A DNA stretch of 29,756 nt. Source: Lactifluus volemus (taxonomy: Eukaryota; Basidiomycota; Agaricomycetes; Russulales; Russulaceae). The translations under genes were made by a program, and so were the position numbers. This document shows, piece by piece, positions 18,434 through 29,756 of the stretch (position 1 is its first letter; each line of letters starts with the position of its first letter). The notes beneath the pieces are model-generated. The model did not search any database and was not told where the DNA came from. It saw only the letters and a program-made list of their open reading frames with translations. The DNA lies in assembly GCA_022376515.1 (NCBI GenBank), contig WTXI01000403.1:1-29756 (forward strand), in the 5' to 3' direction.

Positions 18434-20683
18434 CTGAAGTCAACAGTGCGTGTTACGTCGTCCGCAACGTCTTAACCCTACCATTGTTACTACCTTTTGA
18501 TTGCCTGTTCCCCACGAGCAAGTAACTCGAAGTAATCTCTGTATATGATAATCTCGATGTCGCATATATTTCTTGTCGTTGTTGTCCGTGCGTAGAATAG
18601 AGCTGTTATTCATTGTATTATGTTATGTTTTATGATGCTTCGAATGGTCCCAAAATGCACGCGACTCTTACCTACGTCTGGGTCGACGCCTTTTGCTTCA
18701 TTCAGCGCGAACTATTTCCTTGCGCAGGCGTGGGACGTGAGAGTGGGGTATTCAACGCGAACGCATATAGACGCGACATTAAAGGAACTTTGCGTTCTCG
18801 TTAGGCATGAGAGAAAAGGGAGAGCAGAGAGAAAGTAGAGGGGACGCGTCTGTGACAGTGTCGTGACAGCCACGTCCGGTCACAATCGTGTCTGCTGCCT
18901 CATTTCACACTACTGTATGCCTCTCAGTCGCGCAGTGACGTGCCGGCGATAGTGTTAGAGATACTGGCTTGACCCAAGTGCTTTTGACCACCTGAGTAAA
19001 CTCGAGTGTGACTTTTGCTGCGAATTCGCCCATCTCTTCTCTTTACCATTACACCGCGTCCTAGCTCCTTGTTATTATAGGAACATGATCTCGCCTTACG
19101 CGCGAGGCTACATCAAACCTTGGCCTTTGACGACAAATTAAAATACTTTGCTCGATCTGGTACACATGTCCTTGGAGTCACGCTTGAACGTAACATCCCG
19201 CCTACTCACCCTTGCCGATCTCGGTTTCCAAACCATCAGGAAACTTAACGTTCATGGTTTCCCACAGCCTAACTCAAAAAAAAAGGTTTCATCTTTATCA
19301 CTTTCCCATCACTCTTGGTCGTGGCGTTTTTCTTTCGTCTACCTGACTTTCTCTACTTGAATCGTGCCTTCTCATCGCTCTCTTTCGTCGCCTTCTAGTC
19401 GTTATTGTTCACCTCACCCCGCTGGGCCACCCTTACTATTTTCAGTGTGATCAGCTACACACCAACTGGTAGTTCCAGACGCCGTCGCAGCGCAGCAAAA
19501 GCGACCGCCGATCGAGATGAAGTGAGAAAGTCCTGGGAGGGATGGACCACCAAAAGCAGGGTCCTGCGTTTAGTGGCCATCGGTCATCCCTCCCAGATGA
19601 GTGCTGGTTCTCATACCGGCGGTCCTTCCAGCTAAATCCTATCATGGCCTTGGGTACATAATCATGCACTAGCGGCTACGTCCTCTCTGCGTGTTCAAAA
19701 TCACCATGTTTGTGGCCCGCAGTTTCAGAAATTTGTGGCAATGACGACGGGAATTAGGTTTGTCACTCGCTCCACTTGCTTGGATCGTTGACTGATTCGC
19801 TTTTCTTTCCCTCTTTCAGCTTTCGTAGATGCCAAAGTTCATACGGCGGCTACGTCCCGCCAAACTCGCCCGCAAGACTAATTCATGCACTGAGCCCCGC
19901 AGTCTTGTCCGACTGCGGGATGATTCCCGCGTTCATGCTGTCGTTCACTACCGAGGTTTCTGTGTGCGGATCCAAGACGACCATGTGAACACACTGCTAA
20001 TGGAGATATCAAACCAAAGTGTGAGAAGCCGGTGCGTAATTCTAAAAAAAAAAAATCAGGTAGGCTGGCGATTTTGGATGAAAACACTTGCCACAATCTC
20101 CAGGCCGGAAGATGGTGTCGAACCCTGCGCTCGCTAATGTATCACCTCTCGAAACCCTCTCCTTGGATGATGATTCTAAACTCGTATATCTTCGGAAGTC
20201 CGTCCCGATGTGTTCGAGGACCATGGCGTCGAAGTGGCAAAGGGTTCATAGGGCCTGTTTCAGGGACTGGATCTTCCAATTATCTATCTTGCTTAACTGC
20301 CGCAAACACTGCACCGCACCTCGGAACCTGCGACTCCGGCTTGCAAGTTATTCGACCGAAACGAGAATCGTTCACTTTGCGGATGGCCAATCCATCGAGT
20401 AGCTTATTTTCCCTGGCCCTTGAATTGCTCTCTCTTACTCCTACACTTTTGAGTCGCGACTTTTGATTTTGAGACCTCTTCCTTTTCAAAGCGTGAGTCA
20501 CTGGCTAGAAACCCTTGTGTCCTGTGGGCTCTATGGACTTCGTGATCTTTGAATCCAAGGGCGATAGCCAATCTTCAAAACGCACTTGCAGTAGGCTCTT
20601 GTATTAGTTTTCTGAGAGCTATCTTGTGTTGTGAGACACGTGACGAAGCATAGTCAGGACGGAGCGCATCCCGAAGCAAGTCA
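18434..20683. other. 2.2-kb intergenic, no confident gene
   Basis: 18434-18620 probably holds the PHD gene 3' end. A convincing lone intron signal lies at about 19757-19819 (GTTTGT donor, TTGACTGA branch, CT tract, TTTCAG). It precedes an ATG at 19829 whose frame (MPKFIRRLRPAKLARK...) runs basic to about 20037 and then meets another possible donor. No continuation can be chosen, because frames on both strands at 20090-20400 look equally plausible. I leave it uncalled. Confidence 0.35.
19533..19596. repeat. compact GC-rich hairpin
   Basis: CTGGGAGGGATG (19533-19544) pairs perfectly with CATCCCTCCCAG at the other end. Inner segments CCAC/GTGG and GCAGG/CCTGC can also pair, leaving a very small loop. 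Confidence 0.65.
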
Positions 20684-20876
20684 ATGATGACGCCGACACC
20701 GATGCCAGTCATTCCATCCCACCGTCTTCGAATCGCCATCGTATGTCTTTTACCTCTCTCCCAACTATATATCAAACTACAACTACATTCTAAAAGGCAG
20801 TCACAGCTCTTAAATTCAAACCCTCAGAACAGTCTATCCAATGTTCGTGGCCGGCTGACCCCTCGCATCATCGCGG

Positions 20877-22467
20877 ATGCTGACGACTTTCACACTGCTG
20901 CCTTTGGTTTTAGCATATATCCTTGATCTGAAGCGCCACTTTTGCCACTCTGCTACGCAATGCACGTCCGAAGAGTCCGACGCTTGGCGGAGGCATGCAC
21001 TCGAGCTTGAAGATGAGCTCCGCGCAACGCGGGCTGCTGCATCGTCAGAACACGTTGGTACGGTGACTCCCTCCCACTGCGTTTCCTCCTCGTGTGTCTA
21101 AATAAAAAACGGTGCCTGATAGAGCTTCTCGCGATAAAATCCGCCCTAGCGTCTGCGGGAAATGGGACGGGTCCTTCGTCCAAGAAAAAGGGCGGCAGCG
21201 GCAAGCAGACAAAGAAGAAAATTGAGGCGTCTTTAAAGGCAAGGAAGAGGAGAGTTCCAACGCCGCTGCAAGTACTTCCGGAGTCCAAGGATCTCGCCGG
21301 CCCCGTCAACAGCGGTACGTTCCTTTCTCAAACGACTACGAGTCCTTATATGCTTTGCGCTCGCCAGTGGTAGCCGAATTACCAAAGTCCCCGTCAAGAA
21401 CAAGTCTCTTCTCCTCGCTACACGCACTAGACACCGCTATCTTCTCTGCCTCCACCGCTCGAGTGGTGGTGGCACTCACGCTTAGATGCATCGACGCCCT
21501 CGACGCCCTCCTCGTGCGCGCCATTTCAGCGCCACCAATGAGTAAAAATGATCCGACGCCGCGAGAAGCACTGAATGGCATCGAGCGAGTCCTGCCGCGC
21601 ATCCTCCGCGCAGCGATTTCCGCTCTGCAAGGCGCATACATCGACCCTTGGAACGCGATCAGAGAAGACTCGATCGAAGAAGTTTTTGATGATTCACCAA
21701 CAATGACGATTCACGATGACAACGCGATCTCTGCGCTCGATTTTGTCCTCGGCCGCGTCGCGACCCAACTCCTCCTCCCGACGATTCGTGCCCTTGCGCG
21801 ATGCACTGTGGTGAAAACGGAGCACATCCTCCTCTCGCTCATCAAGTCGCCACGAAACGAAGAAGAATTCGCAGATGGTACGGACTTGTTGAGCCTTGTC
21901 GGTGCGACGCTCGATGCGATCGCCGATCTCGAACGTGAACGCGAGTGTGAATGGACCGTCAAGCTGCATGACCGCATCGCTCTCGAGGTCGTCCGAGCCC
22001 TCACGTCGCTCATCGTAGATGATCGGCCATCGCCTGCTGTACCACTGACGACGCCGGTGGCAGCAGCCCAGCGCGTGCACCGCATCGCGCGCAAAGATGC
22101 GCTCTATTTTCTGTGCGACGCCGCACTCCTCGCCCTGCGCCGATCTGTGCCTGTGCCTCCTGCTCCAGCGGGAAAATCCCGTGAAGAGATGCTGCTGAGG
22201 AGTGCACTGTCAGAAGCTCTCGGTAATCTCGCGCTCACGCTCACTCAGTCATCTTCTTCTCTGCGAGGGAGCGGGCTGGACGTTGTTGAGGTGCACCGGG
22301 TGATGGCCGTGTTGGAACGTGCATGGAGCGTAGGTCTCAGAGTAGGTCATATACCAGCAGACGAGGCAAGCGACGCGGATATGGACTTGGGTCAGGACGA
22401 GGTTGGGAGGGTGGTAGTGTCGGATCGAGACGGAGAAGAACGGGAGCGAGCAATAGGTTGTTGGTGA
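20877..22467 (+). CDS. hypothetical helical protein with N-terminal coiled coil, start uncertain
   Basis: Exons up to 21057, 21123-21314 and 21368-22467 join in frame (introns 21058-21122, donor GTACGG; 21315-21367, donor GTACGT). The product has an amphipathic, charged helix (DAWRRHALELEDELRATRAA, then EHVELLAIKSAL). A Lys-rich linker follows (SKKKGGSGKQTKKKIEASLK). A ~360-residue, Leu/Ala-rich helical region with no membrane segments then resembles a helical-repeat fold, and the tail is acidic. From the ATG at 20877 it would be 490 residues, but a branch-like GCTGAC and TTTTAG at 20879-20915 suggest that the first true exon lies upstream, perhaps with the ATG at 20684 and its GTATGT donor at 20741. 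I do not recognise the family; no catalytic motif is visible. Confidence 0.6.
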
Positions 22468-25400
22468 GCCTACGGCTCATCTTGGTTCCAGTTCGACTTG
22501 AGTGCAGACCAAGTATGTCTCCGTGCATGACCAACAATTCTTTGATCGATGCAGTCGTACGGAAATTTCAAAGCGAACCGCGTAAAAGCCCTAGGCCCGA
22601 GACAGCGGTCTCGCTCCTTCGGCTTTTTGCCGCGCCATCGATGCCACAGGGGCGAGGTCATCGTCGCTCGCCGTGCTTCTACATAGGCTTCGTTGATGCC
22701 TTTTGACGTATTATACATGTCGTGTGCGTAATCTTGTTGTTCTCTTGGCGTTATCGTTCACCCGCAAAGATGTGAGTCTCAGAACAAAGTCTAGGCACAT
22801 CGGTTGAAACCGCGCAAAGACGCAATCTGATCATCGCAGTTTGATGAGCTCAATGGATTTCTCCGAGAGAAGCGTCCTCGAAAGGATGAATAAATGTCAG
22901 AAGACCGATTCTATAGCTTGGCGGGGATCAGCTACTATCTGTGGAAGATCACCCCCTGCGGACATGGCGTATAGTTCCATCGAAGCGTTCCGTTTTGGAG
23001 AGATTTGAGAGAGATTGAACAATTTGAGCTGGGAAGAGGGCGACTTGTTACCCGGAACGTCATTAACTCCTTTTTACCACCCCCCTCACAAGGTCAGAAC
23101 CGAGGATCAGGCATTGAAAAAAAAAAAAAGTGTCAAATGATGATCGAACTTGTTGACGAAACAACCAGAACGGTGGGTACGACTTGTCCAACTGGGGCAG
23201 GTGTTTTGACGAGGGCCTCGGGGGGGCGTAAAACGCAAGACTCGGAAGAAGAGGGTGTTTTGTTATGCAAAAAGATAACTAAACTGAACAGTAGAGGCGA
23301 ACGTTACGTACGCTTATGGGTACATATCGAGTCGACCCTGCGATATACTGGCATGTGATAGATAGATAACCTGTGATGATCGCTCATTTGGATACCATGT
23401 CGCTGCGCACTCCCGCACCGTTCTTCGGTTCTCCACCTGTCTTATTCGGTTTGACCTTCACCGCCGCCCAACACGACATGTACAAATTCTCAAAAGGCTG
23501 TCCTCTCTCTTAACCGATACCCATGACTCCAATGACCAAGATCATATGCCGTTATACGCTCTCATTACTTACCCGATCTATGATTCTCGCGGTAAGAGGC
23601 GCGCTGGAAGCCCAGGAAGAGAAGCAAAAGAAGACTTTGTTTTGTTTTGATGACAAGAAATTTGATGATATTACTGTATCATTGGAATCGTCTCATGTCA
23701 TGTCCCTTGTCCTAGGGTAGGCGGTTCGCCTAGAATGCGCACCTCTGGGCGCGGGGGTTTAGCCACACGCGCTGACACAATCGGGGGTCCAGCCACTACT
23801 ACTACGACAGCCAGCGTTCGCCCGCGGCGCGACCCGAGGAACTGCACCCGCGTACTTTAGTACAGTATACAAGTCGTCCACCAACGAACCGTGATGTTCG
23901 GATGCCATCCGAATCGACGGCGGCGTGAAAAATACCATTGGCGTGGGCTTGTAAGTTCGCTTCCGGTACCATGTCCGGGTGCGAACACGGTCCGACTGGG
24001 CACCCCCGCCGCATTACTGAGCGTTTACGCATTTTACCACGCGGAAGTGCGCGCCCAGGGCCCCAGCCATCCATCCCCCCTACAGTACTAGGTTCCGTCC
24101 GGACGCCCAAAAAATGACAAGGTGTGTGTATGACTCACTTCACGAACCAGTAAAAAAAAAGAAAAGTAGGAGAGGTTGTGATGATAGGTTTTTCCCCCCC
24201 CCCCTCCCGGCGGCGGCGTCCTGCGAGTTGCTGTACTTGGGTGTTTTTGGCACATTCACTTATCAGCTCGCCTCCTCTCCACCCCCCCTATCCGACCAGG
24301 TTTCCCAGGCTTGTCACCGCTGGGGTGGGTGCGATCGTACATTCGTCCAACCAGCAACCCATTTTCGTTCGTCTTGTGACCGCGCGCTTATTAAAATGCA
24401 TGCGTGTGCGTCATGCAAGCAGCTTTGTTACGCTTACGCTTCGTGCGTCATGTCATGGGGTCAGCGCTTCCCTCCCGAAGTTGTGGTCCCTCCCCTTCTC
24501 GTGCTTTAGGACGGCGTAAGTCCCTTGTCTGATTTTGACTTGCCGCATGTGTTGCGTGGCGTAGCGTGTCGAGGGGGTTGGTTTCTTATCCCTCACATCT
24601 GATCAACAATCGGGGGGACTCTTTTGAAAGGTATCTTCTTTCTTTTCTCTTTACAGCGGTACCCCTTGCGAAAAAAAAAACTCAGTTGTGCACCGTTCTT
24701 CTTCTTCCCTCTTACCTTTCAAAGGCGGCGTTTCTTCAGTCCCCGCGCCGCGCCGTGGTCTGGGGCAACCCTCGTCCGGCCTCACCATCCGCACGCCTCA
24801 CCCCCCGTCCCGTCCCGTCCCTCCCCTCTCTCAAAGGCGCGGCCTGAGGTCTAGACTCTAGATCTGTGCGCCCCACATATCAAATTAGCAACGAGGTAAC
24901 CCCTCTTCTTGTGGCCAGGTTCAGAATCGATGAGCAAGCAGGCAGGCAAGCAAGCAAGGCTAGGCGGGGGGGGAGCTCTAGACGTTTCGCATACGAGGGT
25001 GAAAAAAGACAAGCAACGTACAAAGAAGTGTCAAAAGAGAGCCTTGACGACGCATGCCCTTCATCTCATTTCATTCCCCAAATGGGCCCTGTGGTGCTTA
25101 AGCGCCGTAAAACCTCCCTCTTCTGAATCCCCATCGTCCCTTTGTCACGTTTTGGTTTTTTTTTTACTGTGTAATAATTATTACATTTTTATGCTTCTCA
25201 TCGGGTACCTTTTTGACGCGTTCCGATCGTGATCAGCCTAAAGTGATGATAATGATCCAAAAAAATCGTTTCTCATGGCTTGAGACGTCATATGAATTCG
25301 AGTTTGTGCGTGCTCGTGATAGGTACGCAAAAAAAGTAATCGGGGCGTAATCACATCGTAGCAAGCCAACCTTGAGCGATGCCATCCCGTTCAGACGTAA

Positions 25401-28400
25401 AAATAGTAATCATACAGCTTCGTGCTCCGCCACTCGCGGCGGCCCTAGTTTACAGCAACCAATTTTCCCTTTTTTTCCTTGAAACTTCTTCCAAAAATCG
25501 CTCCTCCACACCGAACGACACGTACAACAGCTCCCCCCCCTCATTCCCATCGATCTCTCGTTTCACACACACACACCACACACGAGAATGTCAACGTCCT
25601 CCTTGCAAAAAAAAAAAAGACAAAGTACCGAAATGGAAAGTTCTCTCCCTGTGAAGTTCCTTTTAGCTGATATGACTGACCACGTCCCTCGAGGCAAGTT
25701 TGTTTTTTTTTGTTCTCGGCCCACTCCGGTGTGTGGAGATGGATGATGATAGAGAAGTCAAGTCATTCGCACATTGAACGTGTCACGAGATACGAATCCG
25801 CTACTGCGGCGTGTGTAATCTCTCTCGTTCGCTCCTCACTCACATCACCTTTTTCACATCATGTCACATTACAGAATGTTATTGCTTTCGTTTGCTCCCA
25901 TATGTCTCCCCCGTACGAATCAGGTCTCGTCGGAACAAGGAAGTGTGCCCTCTCACTCTCACACACACGAATAGTCAACCGTAAATACAAGATAAGGATT
26001 TTTTTTTTAAAAACTTTGCGTTGGTTTGTATTATTGGTGGGATGATAGATAGAGATCATCAAATCATGATGACAATCACACACAAAGGTACGATGATCAA
26101 AAATATCGATCACAGCCGCCCCCAACCCGTTGTTCTTCCGTCTACAGTACAGTAGCTCCGTGCGCTGGAGCTCGGAACGCGCCGCTCACTCTCGGCCGTT
26201 TTGTTCATCTCAAATCTTAAAAACGTCGCCAACAGCTCTCTTCGGTGTGGCGAGATCTAGACCCACCAAACTAGTGTAACCCTTGGCGACTAAAATGAAA
26301 CGAAAACAAAAGAGGTACAAGCCGAGCGATCCTTCCTTAATGAAAAAAAAAGCTACTACCCTCTTGGTGGAAGAAAAAAGTTTAATTTCCCCAGCCTTGG
26401 CCTTCCCAAAGGCGGATCTTATGGGTTCGGTCCACCCCTTGTCCCACACGTACCCATTAGGTTCCAACAACAAAAACGGGTGAAAAATAAATAAATTGAA
26501 TTATCATGTGCCAAACACTTTCGCCACACCCGCACATTTTAAAAAAAGACAAAAAAACATATGCAAGTTCCAGATCCACGAGCTTACCCCCCGCCAAAAG
26601 GCAAAAGTCCTCGTGATTTTACAGTAGGACGCCGCCGCCACCACGAGCGTGAGTTCCCCGCCTGTCATACAGCGGTAACAGCTAGGCCGAAAACGTCAGA
26701 TGAAAATGCCCCGCCCCCTTTTTAGTCCAACCGACTCATGCGACGAGCGGGCCCGAAAAGAAAAGAAAAGAATTGACCAAAAAAAAAATAATCACATGCG
26801 ATACTTTATATAGATATAGATTACATAAGAATATTTACTTTTTTTGGCAAGTCGGTAGCGTCCAGCAGCAAAAAAGGACTATTTCCCCGTTATGGATACA
26901 GATTATAGCCACCCCCGGGAACAATTGAAAAATGCAGTTTATGGGAAACTTTCACGGTTGGGGTCGGTAAGGCCCAAGGGGGGAAACGACAAAGAGCGGG
27001 ATGTCCCCTCCAAAGAAAACACAAACGACTGACCCGATATGACATACCCCGCGCCCCCCTTTGTTTTGTTTGTTTTTATTTTTATTTTTCCCCCCTTCAT
27101 ATTTCCATCTCTTTTTTTTTTTCCGTTTGTGAGCAGGTGATGGGGCCCTGTTGTTGAGCCTCTTTGACGCTTTTTGACCGCGTCAAAATACGTATTTTCG
27201 CCACTCGCTGTAACGGGTGTACGTATAGCAGCAACGGTGTGATTTCAGTTTTTCCACGCCGCATATGTCAGGGAAAGCCAGCCGTGGGGAGAGAGCTATA
27301 ATACTGTACAGGTGATGAAAAGCTATGAAGTCCCCTCGTTTTTCACACAGCTCCCCAACAGGAAAACCAACATAACTTATCTGTTCCGGAACTTGAAAAT
27401 TAAAATTAACCCGAAAAAGTCCCTAGATCCGAGCCCCTCTGTCTCTTCCTGCATATTCCCTTTGTTTCTCTTCCCCCTTTGTCCTTTGTGGGGTGTATGT
27501 GACAGTGTGGGGGCGGTGTATGTGGGGGTTAGGAAAGTCCAAAAAGAGATCCTCGGATTTTTCTTGTTTTTTTTTTTTTGGTGTTCCCTCCGGAACATAC
27601 ATGTCTTATGTTACGCCACTGAAAATAGCACAGCAACCCCCCAAGGGCGCTACAGTACGACAACAATCAAAAACTTGCATCTAGTAACCTGTACAAGGAT
27701 CATCCGGTAACTGTCTCCTTCGCCCTAGTGGCGATCCTCCCCAAAAACCTCTGCAGAAAAAAAAAACAAGTGGAAAAAAAAAAAAGACCCGAGGTGGAAC
27801 ATGGCCCAAAAAAAAAACTGACAATTGTTTTTGTCATATTATTTTTTTTTTTCACTGCCTCCATCGCATCGCAAGCGAAGCGACGTCGCCGCCATCGTTC
27901 GTCCTAAGCCAAGATAAGCCAAAAAAACAAAAAAGCTTAGTGCTTTAATCGGTTTACTGTATAGGTTTTTACGGTACTTGTCCGTGTCCGTCGTTCCCTC
28001 TATCCGAACGACGATCACAGGTGTAACCGGGGTGATTGGATCATAGAAAGAACGATTCGTAGATACGTGTAAGTACAATCATCAAAAAACGTAGAAGTTA
28101 GAGAAAAAGTGAGAAATAGATACCGGTCTTGTTGTGTCATGCGGCCAAAAGGCAAGTTGCGCACGCGGACGAGATGAGCCTCCGTTTTCGTTCCTGGCCG
28201 AAGACCCCTCCCCGCCCGCGATTGATATTAGTAAGGTTACCCGTAAAGTGACTGCCCTTTATCGACTTTTCTCCATAAAGGCATAGTCAAACGCGTCCCC
28301 GGCAGCCAATCAGCAATCACGCATAAACAACCAACCAAGATAATCCAGTAAGAGGCATATCTATCTGTATTCTGCATATTATAATATCAGAGCACTTTAG

Positions 28401-28685
28401 CATAGGATAAACAACTATAGCACAAGAGTGAGTGAGTGCGAGCGCAGAGAGTATTGGAATGAGGTATAGAGCGCCGCATTGACAGGTAGGTATAGCACAG
28501 CGGGTTATGTACAGCATGAACAACAGCGTAGACGGTGTAAATGGAAATATAAATAACTAGGACAGGTAGCATCAGAATGTGTATCGCGAGGGCGGAGGGT
28601 TACGATAAAGCCAGAAAGTTGAACAACAACAAGTGTAAACCAGAGGACCAAGGGTGAATGACGAATGCAATGACAGAGAAACTGA
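22468..28685. other. 6.2-kb stretch without a recognisable gene, rich in homopolymer runs
   Basis: It lies between the 3' ends of two convergent genes. Runs of 8-13 A or T recur every few hundred bases (for example near 23118, 24670, 25160, 25606, 26000, 26344, 27110, 27567, 27757, 27775 and 27840), as do C or G runs (near 24193 and 24967). Frames rarely pass 100 codons and show no family resemblance. An intron-like acceptor in a CT-rich context lies at about 24640-24657. No tRNA or snRNA was recognised. Confidence 0.5.
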
Positions 28686-29756
28686 TCAGAAAGTGGAAAA
28701 CTCGAGCGGACGTTCCGGTACACTCGGAGCATGTGGTCGCGGTGGACGGTACTGAAAGTCTTTATCAAATAAAGATTAGCTGACGCAAGACGAGTCACAA
28801 GTGAAACCAACATACCACCATCTCTAATGACTGGATTTGAGCGCGCTCTCCGTGCTGCCTCCTCTTCCTCTTCGAGAGCAATCTCATATGGTGCTTTACG
28901 TCCAGGGACGCGCATCATATAATCAGGAATCGGCGATGGTTTGGGGGTCCACCTCCCACCTCCAGTAGCCTTACAAATGTCTGAGCGTATCCGCAGTGGA
29001 TAGCTGCGCAAGTCATCGGGGAGTGAAGGATCGGGTGGGGGAGGTTGTTGGGGAAGTGTTCGCGAGCGGCGTGGAACCGGACGACGATGTGAGGATGAAG
29101 GTAATGGTAGTGACGGGGAGGAAGATGACGAGGGAGAATTGGGGAAGGAGCACCGTGTATTTGGGCATAGCACGCCTCACATACGCGCGAGGGAAGGATA
29201 GGAGAAGTCGGAGACGAGTAAGTTGCAATGGGCGTACCACGGGGAGGATGGACGAAAGGAAGCTCAGTGGTGTCTAGGAGAGGAGTGGTACGCGAAGAAC
29301 AGGTACGACAGAATATGCCACCACACTTTCTGCAGTGCTGAACGATAAAAGAAAAGTCTGAGACACGAGGAGGAGAGATATATAGGCGTGTAATGCACGT
29401 ACATGACGTCGTTCCATGAGGGTGAAGGGCTTACGACAAACAAAGGTCTCACAATACGGCGCGTCGGCATCCTGTTTCCAAAGGTTGCGTGGGAGAAGGA
29501 CAGCTAAATGTTCATTGGGTGCGGGTGAATGGGAAGAGATGGAAGAAAAGGAAGAACATGATGATGATGAGCCCGCGTCGGTAAGGGAAGGAAGTGAGGC
29601 GGTGGAAGCAGGAGAGCGAGGGAGAGAGGAGGAGGATGAGGAAGCGAGAGACTCTCTGGAGCGAAAGGCAGCAGTGAGTGAGCCGATGACGGTATGGGGA
29701 GAAGGAATTGATGTAGGAGAGGGCATGTGTACTCGGGGGGAGCGTGAAGGGGTGGA
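28686..29756 (-). CDS. FYVE zinc-finger protein, 5' end outside the window
   Basis: Minus-strand exons run from beyond 29756 to 29403, from 29337 to 28816 (with a frame change inside) and 28759-28686. Introns are 29402-29338 (GTACGT...TTCAG) and 28815-28760 (GTATGT...AAAG). The N-terminus is Ser-rich. The finger begins at LWKQDADAPYC and continues VCRKPFTLMERRHHCRKCGG, then IFCRTCSSRTTPLLD and RVCEACYAQIHG, so all eight zinc ligands and the R(R/K)HHCR signature are present. The first pair is CX4C, a spacing I associate with a fungal subgroup, instead of CX2C. FYVE domains bind PI3P on endosomes and vacuoles. Downstream come DDLRSYPLRIRSDICKATGG and GRW, then EIALEEEEEAARRA, and the end DGDFQYRPPRPHAPSVPER. 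Between IHG (about 29152) and the Ser/Pro linker the frame shifts without a clear intron. Confidence 0.85.

Noticed and set aside
19829..20466. Possible small basic protein gene after an intron-like signal
   Set aside because: The 5' splice signal is good, but no downstream join is preferred and both strands have comparable frames, so no gene model can be supported.
23802..23880. tRNA-like sequence (GGGTGCAGTTCCTCGGGT on the minus strand)
   Set aside because: No cloverleaf with matching acceptor, D, anticodon and T stems can be drawn.
25560..25585. CRISPR-like or other short regular repeats
   Set aside because: Only CA/CACA microsatellite-type sequence is present; no spaced repeats occur in the window, as expected for a fungus.

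Overview
The window looks like nuclear DNA of a filamentous basidiomycete, probably an Agaricomycete. Genes carry several short introns (about 44-78 nt, donors GTATGT, GTACGT, GTGAGT and also GTTTGT, acceptors after CT-rich tracts). Spliced products match fungal families: ILV2, DNMT2, a PHD protein, a FYVE protein, Bsd2 and Fks1. A P-loop NTPase of the kind expanded in mushroom-forming fungi is also present. All exon joins were made by eye from splice signals and protein family conservation; no search was run.

Layout. 1-472 (minus): 5' end of a DNMT2-type tRNA cytosine-5 methyltransferase running off the left edge. 597-3937: a DNA-transposon-like insertion with 15-17 bp inverted ends and a 7-8 bp target duplication, about 120 bp upstream of the DNMT2 start. 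Nested in its left arm is a second element (670-2242) carrying a ~0.95 kb G-rich minisatellite; its right part holds a decayed, unidentified membrane-protein-like gene fragment. 4199-5532: another element with ~100 bp imperfect inverted ends and an internal hairpin. 6377-8709 (plus): complete five-exon acetolactate synthase (ILV2). 9612-13060 (minus): a patchwork of broken genes, all on one strand: a CRN/RHS-like P-loop NTPase lacking its C-terminal part, an unidentified frame with an internal stop, a frameshifted Bsd2/Ndfip gene and an Fks1 (1,3-beta-glucan synthase) fragment with several frameshifts. 13509-13902: two adjacent long hairpins. 15405-18433 (plus): six-exon PHD-finger nuclear protein. 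20877-22467 (plus): helical protein of unknown function, N-terminus uncertain. 22468-28685: 6.2 kb with no recognisable gene and many homopolymer runs. 28686-29756 (minus): FYVE zinc-finger protein, 5' end beyond the right edge.

The intact genes are unrelated housekeeping or regulatory functions (branched-chain amino-acid synthesis, tRNA modification, chromatin reading, PI3P binding) and do not form a pathway cluster. The most unusual content is the repeat and decay landscape between them. Points worth following are the natural alanine in ILV2 at the classical sulfonylurea-resistance position, the nested transposon upstream of DNMT2, the FKS1 and BSD2 relics and the paired hairpins.
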